Source: Olsenella sp. KH3B4
Lineage (GTDB): Bacteria; Actinomycetota; Coriobacteriia; Coriobacteriales; Atopobiaceae
Length of the DNA stretch: 64,000 bases
Direction of reading: 5' to 3'
Assembly (NCBI GenBank): GCA_900111695.1
Contig: FOHD01000003.1
Coordinates: 214,275 to 278,274, forward strand
The notes beneath the pieces were generated by a model. The model was not told where the DNA came from, did not search any database, and saw nothing but the letters and a program-made list of their open reading frames with translations. A program made the translations under genes and the position numbers. Positions within the stretch are counted from its first letter, which is position 1, and each line of letters starts with the position of its first letter. Shown in pieces: positions 33,654 through 42,329 of the stretch.

Positions 33654-35303
33654 CTATTCTTTCGAATCCAGGCGAGGCGTAGCTTGCCTCCGAGGACGCC
33701 TGACGTGCCACGAGGCGAGCCTCTGTGACGCCTGCCGGTATCCGTACATTCCGAGCAGTACGAAATAGCCGGAATACAGGTAGAGATACCGCGCCCTCGC
33801 CTCAAACGCGAGGAGGAAAAGGAGTATTGCCCCCACGCAATAGGCAATTACGAGCCAAGCGGGCTGAGAAGAGTTACATTCTTTCTCGGTCCAGCCACGA
33901 TGCCTTCTCGGCCGTAGGAGCCCCAGGGGAATTCCAACAAGGCAGACAAGCCAGAGGGCCTGTTCGATGGTGCAGAAGAGCCGATATGGGGCTCCCTCCG
34001 AAGCATTGGCTGGTGGATAGATGTAGCTGTGGAAAAAATTGGAGCTGTCGTCCGAGGCAACGCCGACGGTCTCATGGATGAAGTCTCCCTCGGCGAGCCA
34101 CGCAAAGGTTCCGTCATTGAAACACACGAGCGTTTTTTTCACGAGGTGCCTCGCCAGGCCAAGAGGGCCGTACGTCTCCAGACGTTCCTTGGTGACAGCC
34201 TTGTTTACTTCCTCGCGAGCCTTGACCGTGCTCTGGGTCATTGACAACACGATGTCATCGTAGGAGTAAACCCCATCCGTATCGTCGTTGAGCCCCATCA
34301 TCAGGTAATGGCTTATCGTGAACCGGGGGTTGTCATCCCAGGTAATGTCGAGTTTCTCGGTCGCTGCACGAACCCCTGCGAGTGAGACGACAAAAGCGAG
34401 CAGCATAATCGCAACGTTAGATACTGCCTTGCGGAAGATGGGCGTCTTCAAAGACTCCAATACCCAGACCAGGCAAGCCGAGATAAGCACAAAGATGCAA
34501 GTTGGTTTGATATTATACGCAGCTGCGCTAAGCAGCCCCAGGGCGATGAGCGACAAGGGGTTGTCGACGTGGCACACGAGAAGGTAGAGCATCAGCGTGC
34601 AGAAGAAGAGGCCATACGTGTCTGAGTAAGGAATCATGTACCACGGGGAAAGCCCCACCAGTACAAAGAAGACGATGTCGGCAAGCAGCGAGGTCCTTCC
34701 TTGGCCAAGCAGCTTGGCAGAAACCCTAGTGAACAGGTAGAAGGATAGTGACACCAAGAGCATCGAGATGATGGCAAAAAACACGCCTTCGGCCATCTGT
34801 GGTACCACGGCTGCGCGAATGCGGTCTTGTGCTCGGAGGAGAATCAGCAACAGGAGGTTGTTGGGATAGCGCGAGAAGTACGAGTAGTACGAGCCATCCG
34901 CAGCAAGCGTTTGTGAAAGCGGAGCCGGAAGGATGGAGGCCTCGCGGACGATCCCCGCATCCCATCCGGTGAGAAAACCGACGTTGTAGAAGGAGACGAG
35001 CTGATAGCAATACAGGGCTGCGGTCGCTATGATTGCAACCCTCCTGCCGCTGCCAGCATGTATGGACTCTTTGGTGGTGGTTCTTCTCTGCAAAACAAGC
35101 TTATGGAAGAGAATCACGCCTACGACGGCTATCGCGAGAAGGGCGAGGTTTGGGAGAAGGGGAACGTTATACGAGCGCAGCCTGTAGTCGATATTGCGGT
35201 CAACGAAGACCACAATCGCGCACACCAGTACATAGACGAGAAGTACGGCATTCATCAGACCCCGTGCAAGTCGCCGGCTCCAGGTGTCTGGCGCATTGCT
35301 CAT
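33654..35303 (-). CDS. GT-C type multi-pass glycosyltransferase-like membrane protein
   Basis: 549 residues from ATG 35303 (MSNAPDTWS), 13 bp beyond the GtrA stop; a GTG at 35312 is an alternative. About eleven membrane segments, with an acidic outer loop after the first (FLTGWDAGIVREASIL) and SRYPNNLLLLI, a layout like GT39/ArnT-type GT-C enzymes that use polyprenyl-phosphate sugars. It is the third gene of a GT2-GtrA-GT-C operon, which suggests it moves the flipped sugar to an outside acceptor. Acceptor unknown. Confidence 0.75.
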   Translation of the reverse strand: MSNAPDTWSRRLARGLMNAVLLVYVLVCAIVVFVDRNIDYRLRSYNVPLLPNLALLAIAVVGVILFHKLVLQRRTTTKESIHAGSGRRVAIIATAALYCYQLVSFYNVGFLTGWDAGIVREASILPAPLSQTLAADGSYYSYFSRYPNNLLLLILLRAQDRIRAAVVPQMAEGVFFAIISMLLVSLSFYLFTRVSAKLLGQGRTSLLADIVFFVLVGLSPWYMIPYSDTYGLFFCTLMLYLLVCHVDNPLSLIALGLLSAAAYNIKPTCIFVLISACLVWVLESLKTPIFRKAVSNVAIMLLAFVVSLAGVRAATEKLDITWDDNPRFTISHYLMMGLNDDTDGVYSYDDIVLSMTQSTVKAREEVNKAVTKERLETYGPLGLARHLVKKTLVCFNDGTFAWLAEGDFIHETVGVASDDSSNFFHSYIYPPANASEGAPYRLFCTIEQALWLVCLVGIPLGLLRPRRHRGWTEKECNSSQPAWLVIAYCVGAILLFLLAFEARARYLYLYSGYFVLLGMYGYRQASQRLASWHVRRPRRQATPRLDSKE

Positions 35304-35315
35304 TTGAACCACACC

Positions 35316-35720
35316 CTATTTGCGGTCCGCGTCAAGCCAGTGCTTGCGGGAGAAGAAGTTCCACAGCATCACGATGCCCGTGGCGAGTACCTTTACCAGG
35401 ATATACCAGCGCTCGCCCAGTGCGGCTGTGCCACCCCACATGATGAGCTGGTTGAGGCCCAGCCCGATGAGGGAGAGCACCACAAAGATGATGAACTCGC
35501 GCCCCTTGGAGAGATCCTCCCTATGCCTGAACACAAAGCGCATTGAGGCCAGGTAGTTGAAGACCGTGGAGGTGCAGAACGATATGCCCGAGGAGATGAC
35601 AGGATCGACACCAAATACCTCGGTGAGAAAGATCATGATCCCAAAGTCGATGCCCGTGGCTATTGCGCCCACGATGCCAAACTTCATGAACTGCGTAACG
35701 AGATTCTCGAGTCCGCCCAT
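35316..35720 (-). CDS. GtrA family putative flippase
   Basis: 134 residues with four hydrophobic segments and the GtrA pattern: FMKFGIVGAIATGIDFGIMIFL, then STVFNYLASMRFVFRH and a C-terminal NFFSRKHWLD. GtrA proteins are thought to flip undecaprenyl-phosphate-linked sugars across the membrane. It lies between a GT2 enzyme (10 bp upstream) and a GT-C enzyme (13 bp downstream), the usual three-part sugar-decoration module. Confidence 0.88.
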   Translation of the reverse strand: MGGLENLVTQFMKFGIVGAIATGIDFGIMIFLTEVFGVDPVISSGISFCTSTVFNYLASMRFVFRHREDLSKGREFIIFVVLSLIGLGLNQLIMWGGTAALGERWYILVKVLATGIVMLWNFFSRKHWLDADRK

Positions 35721-35730
35721 GAGCGGGTGC

Positions 35731-36771
35731 CTAATCTAGCTCGACGTCCACGATGTAGCGTGGACGCTGCTTTGTCTCGAGGTACGCCTTGCCCACGTAC
35801 TCACCGGTCACGCCTAGCGAGGTGATGACAAGGCCACCCACCAGCCAGATGGAAACCATGAGGCTGCCCCAGCCGGCAACTGCGTTGCCCGTCGCGCAGC
35901 TCACGATTGTGTAGATGAGCATGATGAGGGCGACGAAGAGGGCAACGACGCCGACGGTCGTCATCACGTGCATGGGCTCAATGGAGAATGACGTGATTCC
36001 CTCGGCTGCGAGGGCGAGCATCTTTGAGAGGGGGTACTTCGACTCGCCTGCCATGCGCTCCTTTCGAGCGTAGTAGACCTCGTCGGACTTGAAGCCAAGG
36101 GAGGGAACCATGCCGCGCAGGAAGAGGTTTGCCTCGCGGTACTGTGCAAGCGCCTTGAGAGTACGCGAACTCATGAGACGGAAGTCCGCGCTGTTGTAGA
36201 CAACCTCAGCTCCCAACTTGTTCATGAGACGGTAGTAAGCCTGGGCGGTGTTGCGCTTGAAGCCGGTGTCTGTGTCGCGATTGTTACGAACGCCATAGAC
36301 TATCTCGGCGCCTGCAACGTACTTGTCGACCATCTCTTCGATTACGCTGACATCATCCTGGAGGTCGGCGTCGATGGAGACCGAAATATCGCAGCCACGG
36401 TCGAGCGCATCCATGAGCCCTGCGTAGAGGGCGCGCTGGTGCCCCTCGTTGTGAGCGAGCTTGATACCAGTGAAGACGCGGTTGCTCTCGTGGAGCGAGC
36501 TGATGATGCTCCACGTTGAGTCCCTGGAGCCATCATCCACAAAGATGATGCGGCTGTCTGACGAGACCTTTCCCTTACTCACGAGGTCTTGGACGGTGCT
36601 CGCAAGGATGTTGCTTGATTGAGGAAGGACTTCCTCTTCGTTGTAGCAGGGAACGACTATGCAGAGTAGTGGTATGTTATCTCGCACGCTCGGGGGGACT
36701 ATATTTAGATGCCTGTCGTTCAAGGCGTTTCTCCCAACGTTGTGACCGTGCTTGGCGATGACGCTAGCCAT
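35731..36771 (-). CDS. Polyprenyl-phosphate glycosyltransferase (GT2, GtrB/DPM-like)
   Basis: 346 residues. GT2 domain with IVVPCYNEEEVLP, FVDDGSRDST, the DXD-like SIDADLQDD and the loop GVRNNRDTDTGFKR, followed by two C-terminal membrane helices, as in GtrB. It charges undecaprenyl phosphate with a hexose inside the cell. First gene of the operon with GtrA and GT-C. ATG 36771 overlaps a TATAAT-like sequence and has no ribosome-binding site; TTG 36723 preceded by GGGAGAA would give a protein starting NDRHLNIVPPSV and may be the real start. Confidence 0.88.
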   Translation of the reverse strand: MASVIAKHGHNVGRNALNDRHLNIVPPSVRDNIPLLCIVVPCYNEEEVLPQSSNILASTVQDLVSKGKVSSDSRIIFVDDGSRDSTWSIISSLHESNRVFTGIKLAHNEGHQRALYAGLMDALDRGCDISVSIDADLQDDVSVIEEMVDKYVAGAEIVYGVRNNRDTDTGFKRNTAQAYYRLMNKLGAEVVYNSADFRLMSSRTLKALAQYREANLFLRGMVPSLGFKSDEVYYARKERMAGESKYPLSKMLALAAEGITSFSIEPMHVMTTVGVVALFVALIMLIYTIVSCATGNAVAGWGSLMVSIWLVGGLVITSLGVTGEYVGKAYLETKQRPRYIVDVELD

Positions 36772-36933
36772 TATATTCGGGCCATTGGGCCCCAAGTAGC
36801 GCCTGGCTCAGAGAATATCTGAATATCTGTGGTTGGCCTCATGTGGAGGGGCGAGCATTTCTATGATTGCAATGCAAGTTTTCTCGGCCGGGGCTGTTCC
36901 TCGCGCCTTATCCAACTGACAGGGAGAACAAGT

Positions 36934-39438
36934 TTGACCACTACAAGGGGCATAGAGCTCCTGGCTCCGGCCGGAGGTCCCGAGGCGTTCAACGCCGCGC
37001 TGGCAGCCGGCGCAAATGCCATCTACTGCGGACTGGGCAACAACTTCAATGCCCGGCGCAGCGCGCACAACTTCACCGACGAGACCTTTGGCGAGGCGTG
37101 CCGCCGTGCGCACCTGGCAGGAGCTCGCGTCTACGTGACGGTGAACATTGCGGTCGCCACGCGTGAGATTCCGCAGGTGCTCGAGCTTATCCGCCGCGCC
37201 TGGCTGCTGGGGGCGGACGCCTTCATCATCCAGGACTGGGGGCTTCTCGCCGAGGTGCGCCGCAGCTGGCCGCAGATCGAGTGCCACGTCTCCACGCAGG
37301 CAAACGTGCACGACGCCCGTGGCACCGCCTGGTGCCGCGAGCTGGGCGTTGCTCGCGTGACGCTCTCGCGCGAGCTCTCGCTGGACGAGATGCGCACCAT
37401 CGCGCGCGAGGGCGTGGAGCTTGAGGCCTTTGGACACGGGGCCCTCTGCTTCTGCTACTCAGGCGTGTGCATGATGAGCTCGCTTGCAGGAGGGCGCTCG
37501 GCCAACCGAGGCCTCTGCGCGCAGCCGTGCCGCCTGCCATACGACCTGGTTGACGAGGACGGCCACGTAATCGAGGCCCCCGGCCGTACGCGCCCCCTCT
37601 GCCCCAAGGACTATTGCGTTGTTGATGACCTTCCGCAGCTGCGTGACGCGGGCGTGGCCTCGCTCAAGGTCGAGGGCCGCATGAAGTCGCCGGACTACGT
37701 GTACTCCGTGATCTCTGCCTACCGCGGGGCGCTCGACGTGCTGGCTGCGGGCGAGAAGGACGAGAAGGCCGTGGCCGCACGCCACCGCACGCTGCGCCGC
37801 GTCTTCAACCGCGACTTCACCGACGCCTACCTCTGGGGCCGCTCCGGCGACGAGATGATGAGCTACGAGCGCTCAAACAACCGCGGCGAGCTGGTGGGCG
37901 AGGTCGTCTCGTCCCGCCGCCTGGAGGACACGCTCGTGCGGCGCGGCGGCTCCGACGGCGGGCGCGAGCGCATGCGGCGCCTCACCCGCGCGGACGTGGG
38001 GATTCGCCTGGACCAGCCGGTGGGGGAGGGCGATCTGCTCGAGCTTAGGCCGGTGGAGGACCCCTCGCAGTTCCTCACGGTGCGCGCCGAGCGCGCGGCA
38101 GCGGCTGGCGAGACGATCACCTGTCGTGCTTCTCGACCCATCCCGGCGGGCGCGGTGGTGCGCGTGATTCGCTCACAGGCGGCGATGGACGCCGCCGCGC
38201 GCGTCTCCGGGCTGGACGTGCCGCGCCGCCGTCCCGTCACCGTGACGGTGCGGGCGCGCCTGGGCGAGCCCTTCTCGGTGACGCTTGCCTGCGCGGACGG
38301 GAGCGCTTCTGCCACGGCGGAGGGCTTTGTGGTCGAGGCTGCCCGGACCAAGGCCGTGACCAGGGAGGACCTCGTCGAGCACGTGGGCCGCATGGGGCAG
38401 AGCCCCTTCGAGCCCGTCTCGTTCGAGGTGGAGATGGACGAGGGCGCGGGCATGGGCTTCTCGGCCGTGCACAAGGTGCGCGCGCGGGCGTGCAGTACCC
38501 TTGAGCAGCAGATTCTTGCTCCGTACGAGATGCGCGGAGAGGGCCTTGCCGTGGCTCCCTCGGCACGCGGCGTGGCCGCGCGCCTGGCAGAGGTGCGCGA
38601 GAAGGACGGCCTTGCCGTGCCGGACGCGTGGGACCGGCCCGCACCGGAGGCCTGCGCGCTTGTCGCTTCTGCCGAGGCAGCGCGTGCCGCGTTCGAGGCC
38701 GGCGCCGCGCGCGTCTACGCGACGTCGGACGCGCTTGAGGATGGTGGCACGTGGCCGGAGGGCGTGATTCCCTGGCTCGACGAGGTGTGCCGCGAGGGCG
38801 ACCACTCACGGCTTGACCCCTGGGTGCGCGCCGGTCAGCCCGTGGGCGTGGGCAACGTCTCTGAGCTGGCGCTTGCCGCCTCGCGCGGGGCGCTGCCCGA
38901 GATTCGCACCTGCATCCCCGTGCACAACGAGAGCTGCCTTGTGGCACTTGAGACGGCGGGCGCCGCGGGCTTCTGGCTCTCACCCGAGCTCACGCTGGAG
39001 GAGGTCTGCGCGCTTGCGGGCGCGGCGTCGGTGCCCGTGGGGCTTGTGGTCTCGGGGCGCGCGCGTGCCATGACCAGCGAACACTGCGTGCTTCAGGCGG
39101 CCGGGCGCTGCATCCACGACTGCCCCAACTGCGAGCTGCGCCGTCGGCGCCTCTCGCTGCGCGACATCGACGGCAACCTCCTGCCGGTGCGAACGGACGT
39201 CCACGGGCGCTCGCGCATTTGGGCGGCGCATCCGCTGGACGCAACGCCGCAGGCAGATGCCCTTGTCGCCGCCGGCGTCACGCGCCTTATGGCCGACGCC
39301 ACGCTCCTCTCGCCCGAGGAGTGCGCGTTTGCCGTCGAGCGCGTGGTGCGCGCGCTTGCCGCCGTGGCCGAGGGGAGGCGGCCTGCTCCTCGTGTGCAGG
39401 GCGCAACCTCCGGGCATCTTTTCTCGGGCATTGGGTAA
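36934..39438 (+). CDS. U32 family peptidase (collagenase-like, RlhA/TrhP-related)
   Basis: 834 residues. TTG 36934 (TTTRGIELLAPAGG) is chosen because GGGAGAAC precedes it; the frame opens earlier at 36829 without support. The U32 core has LLAPAGGPEAFNAALAAGANAIYCG and the cysteine-rich block CFCYSGVCMMSS, NRGLCAQPCRLPY, then LKVEGRMKSPDYVY. A long C-terminal part (about 400-834) fits the larger members with a DUF3656-type insertion. U32 proteins act in tRNA or rRNA hydroxylation (RlhA, TrhP) with an Fe-S cluster; peptidase activity is doubtful. Divergent from the GT2 operon. Confidence 0.85.
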   Translation: MTTTRGIELLAPAGGPEAFNAALAAGANAIYCGLGNNFNARRSAHNFTDETFGEACRRAHLAGARVYVTVNIAVATREIPQVLELIRRAWLLGADAFIIQDWGLLAEVRRSWPQIECHVSTQANVHDARGTAWCRELGVARVTLSRELSLDEMRTIAREGVELEAFGHGALCFCYSGVCMMSSLAGGRSANRGLCAQPCRLPYDLVDEDGHVIEAPGRTRPLCPKDYCVVDDLPQLRDAGVASLKVEGRMKSPDYVYSVISAYRGALDVLAAGEKDEKAVAARHRTLRRVFNRDFTDAYLWGRSGDEMMSYERSNNRGELVGEVVSSRRLEDTLVRRGGSDGGRERMRRLTRADVGIRLDQPVGEGDLLELRPVEDPSQFLTVRAERAAAAGETITCRASRPIPAGAVVRVIRSQAAMDAAARVSGLDVPRRRPVTVTVRARLGEPFSVTLACADGSASATAEGFVVEAARTKAVTREDLVEHVGRMGQSPFEPVSFEVEMDEGAGMGFSAVHKVRARACSTLEQQILAPYEMRGEGLAVAPSARGVAARLAEVREKDGLAVPDAWDRPAPEACALVASAEAARAAFEAGAARVYATSDALEDGGTWPEGVIPWLDEVCREGDHSRLDPWVRAGQPVGVGNVSELALAASRGALPEIRTCIPVHNESCLVALETAGAAGFWLSPELTLEEVCALAGAASVPVGLVVSGRARAMTSEHCVLQAAGRCIHDCPNCELRRRRLSLRDIDGNLLPVRTDVHGRSRIWAAHPLDATPQADALVAAGVTRLMADATLLSPEECAFAVERVVRALAAVAEGRRPAPRVQGATSGHLFSGIG

Positions 39439-39535
39439 TATGTGACCTTGTAACCCATCATTGCGCTAGGAATTCGCACATCGTGAGTTCGCGCGAGACC
39501 ACAGGCGCGGGGGCACCCGCGCGGGAGGAGAGACC

Positions 39536-39844
39536 ATGGCAGAGAACGAGACCCCCAGCACCGAGCAGGTCGCAAACGACCAGGCCAACGAGGCCAACGA
39601 GGCCAAGCCGGTGCTCAACCGCAAGCTTCTGTCCGAGACCATCGACATCATCCGCCAGAGCCTCCAGGCCGACGGCGGCGACCTTGCCCTTGTCGACTGC
39701 ACCGACGACGGCGTGGTGACCCTCGAGATGCAGGGCGCCTGCGCCGGCTGCCCGCTCTCGACCTATGACATGTCCGAGGGCATCGAGCGCATCCTCAAGG
39801 AGCACGTGCCTGGCGTCACCCGCGTGCAGCCTGCGGTTCTCTAG
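39536..39844 (+). CDS. NifU-like C-terminal domain protein
   Basis: 102 residues. An N-terminal Asn/Glu-rich stretch (1-25) is followed by the NifU C-terminal domain: ETIDIIRQSLQADGGDLALVDC and the CxxC in GACAGCPLSTYDM. These proteins carry or deliver Fe-S clusters. GGGAGGAGAGACC precedes the ATG. Located between the U32 gene, itself expected to hold a cluster, and lgt; the gap from U32 is 97 bp. Confidence 0.88.
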   Translation: MAENETPSTEQVANDQANEANEAKPVLNRKLLSETIDIIRQSLQADGGDLALVDCTDDGVVTLEMQGACAGCPLSTYDMSEGIERILKEHVPGVTRVQPAVL

Positions 39845-39859
39845 GCCGGGTGCTGCCCC

Positions 39860-40714
39860 GTGTGGCTGAACGACTTCTACCACTCACTGAATCCCATCGC
39901 GTTCACGCTTGGACCCTTCCAGGTGCGCTGGTATGGCATCGCGTACCTGGCGGGGTTTTTGTGCGCGGGGTTGGTGATCGCGCGCGTGGCCAGGCGCTGG
40001 AAGCTCGACCTTTCCACCGACGACGTGCTCTCGGTGATGATCGACGTCGCCGTGGGCGTCATCGTGGGCGCACGTATCTTCTACGTGGTGTTCTACGGCG
40101 CGGGGTACTACCTCGAGCACCCGCTCGAGATCTTCGCCCTCAACCAGGGCGGCATGAGCTTTCACGGAGGGCTGGTGGGCGCCCTTCTCGGCGGCACCAT
40201 TGCGTGCAGGCGCTGGAAGCTCTCGGTGCTCACGGTTGCCGACCTCGCTGCCATCGGCGCGCCCATCGGGCTCTTCTTTGGCCGCTGCGCCAACTTCGTG
40301 AACGGCGAACTGTGGGGCAAGGAGACCTCGTTGCCGTGGGGCGTGATGTTTCCCAGCGGCGGGGCGGTGTGCCGGCACCCCTCGCAGCTCTACGAGGCCC
40401 TGCTTGAGGGTGTGGTGCTGTTCTGCGTGCTCTTTGCGCTGTCAAGGCGCCGGCCTCCCCGGCCGCAGGGTACGTTCATCGGGACATTTCTCATGCTGTA
40501 CGGCGTGTTCAGGTTCCTCATCGAGTTCGTGCGACTGCCGGACGCGCAGCTGGGATACCTTCTCGGCACTGGCTGGCTCACGATGGGCCAGGTACTGAGC
40601 CTGCCGCTTGTGGCGGCGGGGATTGTGGTGCTGGTGCTGTCCTCGCGGCACGGCCGTCCGCAGGTGGGGCACCTCGATGCCGCGCCGGACGGCGACGCCG
40701 CGGCAGCCAGATAA
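39860..40714 (+). CDS. lgt: Prolipoprotein diacylglyceryl transferase
   Basis: 284 residues from GTG 39860, 15 bp after the NifU-like stop. Lgt motifs are seen: RWYGIAYLAGF, FHGGLVGALLGG (the H in the conserved GG-loop), and the signature GRCANFVNGELWGK, followed by CRHPSQLYEALLEG. Lgt adds diacylglycerol to the lipobox cysteine of lipoproteins such as the two solute-binding proteins here. Its stop codon (40712-40714) is inside the first copy of a 19-bp tandem repeat. Confidence 0.93.
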   Translation: MWLNDFYHSLNPIAFTLGPFQVRWYGIAYLAGFLCAGLVIARVARRWKLDLSTDDVLSVMIDVAVGVIVGARIFYVVFYGAGYYLEHPLEIFALNQGGMSFHGGLVGALLGGTIACRRWKLSVLTVADLAAIGAPIGLFFGRCANFVNGELWGKETSLPWGVMFPSGGAVCRHPSQLYEALLEGVVLFCVLFALSRRRPPRPQGTFIGTFLMLYGVFRFLIEFVRLPDAQLGYLLGTGWLTMGQVLSLPLVAAGIVVLVLSSRHGRPQVGHLDAAPDGDAAAAR

Positions 40715-40759
40715 CGCCGCTGCAGCCAGATAACACCGCTGCCGCAAGATAACGCTGAT
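40703..40759. repeat. 19-bp tandem repeat, three copies, across the lgt stop
   Basis: Three contiguous 19-bp units: GCAGCCAGATAACGCCGCT (40703-40721), GCAGCCAGATAACACCGCT (40722-40740) and a diverged GCCGCAAGATAACGCTGAT (40741-40759). The first contains the lgt stop TAA. It directly abuts the hairpin module that follows, so it may mark the insertion edge of the accessory unit. Confidence 0.75.
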
Positions 40760-40763
40760 TTCC

Positions 40764-40835
40764 GATACACATTCGGACCCGAATCTGTGACGCGCCAAGG
40801 TCGATACACATTCGGATGACGAATGTGTATCGACC
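40764..40835. repeat. Left two-hairpin module (repeat family 2)
   Basis: Outer imperfect hairpin 40764-40791 (GATACACATTCGG against CCGAATCTGTGAC), a 16-bp linker including GTGACGCGCCAAGGTC, and inner hairpin 40799-40835 with perfect 16-bp arms GGTCGATACACATTCG and CGAATGTGTATCGACC around GATGA. The same order, inverted, is seen at 42192-42260 with linker GACCTGGGCGCGTCAC, so the two modules face each other across the gene at 41199. This resembles paired REP hairpins (BIME). Confidence 0.85.
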
Positions 40836-41198
40836 GAGCCATCTGCGGGGGCGCCTTTTGTCCGTGGGCGTCAGCAAGCTCGAGTCCCCGCTAGCCTAAC
40901 CTCGTGTTGAAAAATCCCGTGCGCGCCTGTGACACGGCGGGCACGTCCAGAACGGCAAATCTTTGATGCCCTTCGTATCCACGCGGCCTTCACATTTCGT
41001 ACCCACCTTTACCAGGGGCTTTTCTGAGCCACCCGCATTCGTTGCTGGCGATAATAACCCGCACCTCGCAACCCGCACCCCAAAATTCCTGCGCGAACCT
41101 CTCAAGCTGCAAGAAAGCTGTCAGAAGCGTGCAAGAACCCCGTCGGCCTTTCTCAGAAACTCGGTTAGCCACCCGGCGCCCGTCGATATCCTTTGGGC
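40836..41198. other. Upstream region of the nuclease-like gene
   Basis: About 360 bp with no supported gene or RNA. It contains repeats of AAGCTGCAAG, AAGCTGTCAG and AAGCGTGCAAG (about 41105-41140) and a stretch of CCGCACC motifs. Less GC-rich than its flanks. It should hold the promoter of the downstream gene; no convincing -10/-35 is seen. Open frames on both strands here have no ribosome-binding site. Confidence 0.5.
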
Positions 41199-42161
41199 AT
41201 GGCAATCTACCTGGGACATACCTCGGCACTTGAGTACTGGCGCGGCAACGATTGGCCGCCGCCGGACGCGTCTCGCTCTGTCCGCATCGACCGACTCGGT
41301 GCGAGCTGTTCTGTAGAACGAAAGGCCTTGGCCTTCTCGCCTCCGTTGTCCGAACTCACCCTTCCCCTGGAGGTCCTCGTCAACGGTTCTACCAGGCGCG
41401 CCGCAACAGCTCTCGAGCATCCCCACTACTGGAAGTGGGGCGGGCTCTTCCTGCCGCTCGAGAACAGCGTCTTCGTTGCGTCCCCCGCAGACACGGTCCT
41501 CCAACTGGCACACGATTTCGACCTCCCTGAACTGCTCCTTCTCAGCTATGAGCTTTGTGGCACATATCGTTTCCCGGTGCGCGGAGAAGAGACTGCCTAC
41601 GGGCGTCCCGCCTGCATGATGCCCGAGTCGTTGCGACGTGCCCTGTATGGGCGAGAGGGGATGCATGGCATCAAGAAGATTCGTCTCGTGCTGCGCTATC
41701 TGCTGCCAAAGTCGGGCTCTCCAATGGAGACGGTGCTGGTACTCGTGCTGACGCTGCCTCCGAGGTTGGGCGGGTACGGGCTTCCCACCCCAGTGCTCAA
41801 CGTGCGCTGCTACATCGACGAGAGCGGAATGACGTACTACATCCCCGACCTCTGGTGGCGGGATCGGAACGTCGTTCTGGAGTACTTTGGCGGGCGCGAC
41901 CACACGGAGCTGCACGACATGGTGTTGGACAACCTGCGGAGAAATGACCTTCTCGACAGCGGCCAGCAGGTGCTTGTTGCCGTGTACGAGCACCTCGCGA
42001 ACGGGGCGAGCATGGATCGCCTGGCCGCGCAGCTGTCGCATCAGCTTGGGCTGGGCAAGATCGAGATGAGCAGAGAGGCGCGGGAGCGCCGGCGCGAGCT
42101 GCGGACCAGGCTCCTTCGATGGCGAGGTGGCGTGGAGGGGCGAAACCGCGAGGGCGCATGA
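41199..42161 (+). CDS. Uncharacterised protein with a possible PD-(D/E)XK nuclease-like end
   Basis: 320 residues, family not recognised with confidence. It starts MAIYLGHTSALEYWRGND; there is no clear ribosome-binding site, and TTG 41193 is an alternative. The middle has the AbiEi-like style of transcript-regulator accessory proteins (FLPLENSVFVASPADTVLQLA). Late residues YYIPDLWWRDRNVVLEYFGGRDHTE (about 210-234) look like PD...ExG..H of Vsr/DUF559-like nucleases. The C end is Arg/Glu-rich and basic. It stands alone, bracketed by inverted two-hairpin modules, like a transposable or REP-associated unit. Nuclease function is inferred. Confidence 0.6.
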   Translation: MAIYLGHTSALEYWRGNDWPPPDASRSVRIDRLGASCSVERKALAFSPPLSELTLPLEVLVNGSTRRAATALEHPHYWKWGGLFLPLENSVFVASPADTVLQLAHDFDLPELLLLSYELCGTYRFPVRGEETAYGRPACMMPESLRRALYGREGMHGIKKIRLVLRYLLPKSGSPMETVLVLVLTLPPRLGGYGLPTPVLNVRCYIDESGMTYYIPDLWWRDRNVVLEYFGGRDHTELHDMVLDNLRRNDLLDSGQQVLVAVYEHLANGASMDRLAAQLSHQLGLGKIEMSREARERRRELRTRLLRWRGGVEGRNREGA

Positions 42162-42191
42162 CGACCACCGCCGTGCCGATGTGCCGCTGCT

Positions 42192-42260
42192 GATACACAT
42201 TCGTCCTCCGAATGTGTATCGACCTGGGCGCGTCACACATTCGTGTACAAATGTGTATCG
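42192..42260. repeat. Right two-hairpin module (repeat family 2, inverted)
   Basis: Inner hairpin 42192-42220, perfect arms GATACACATTCG and CGAATGTGTATC around TCCTC; linker GACCTGGGCGCGTCAC (42221-42236); outer hairpin with ACACATT (42235-42241) and AATGTGT (42250-42256). A further GTGTATCGGGCG partial copy follows to 42275. It mirrors the left module; linker identity is 15 of 16 in reverse complement. Confidence 0.85.
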
Positions 42261-42329
42261 GGCGTGTATCGGGCGAGAAGTGCTCCCGCCGCTCTCCGGC
42301 AGCAACAGGCGCTTCTCGTCTATACTTCA

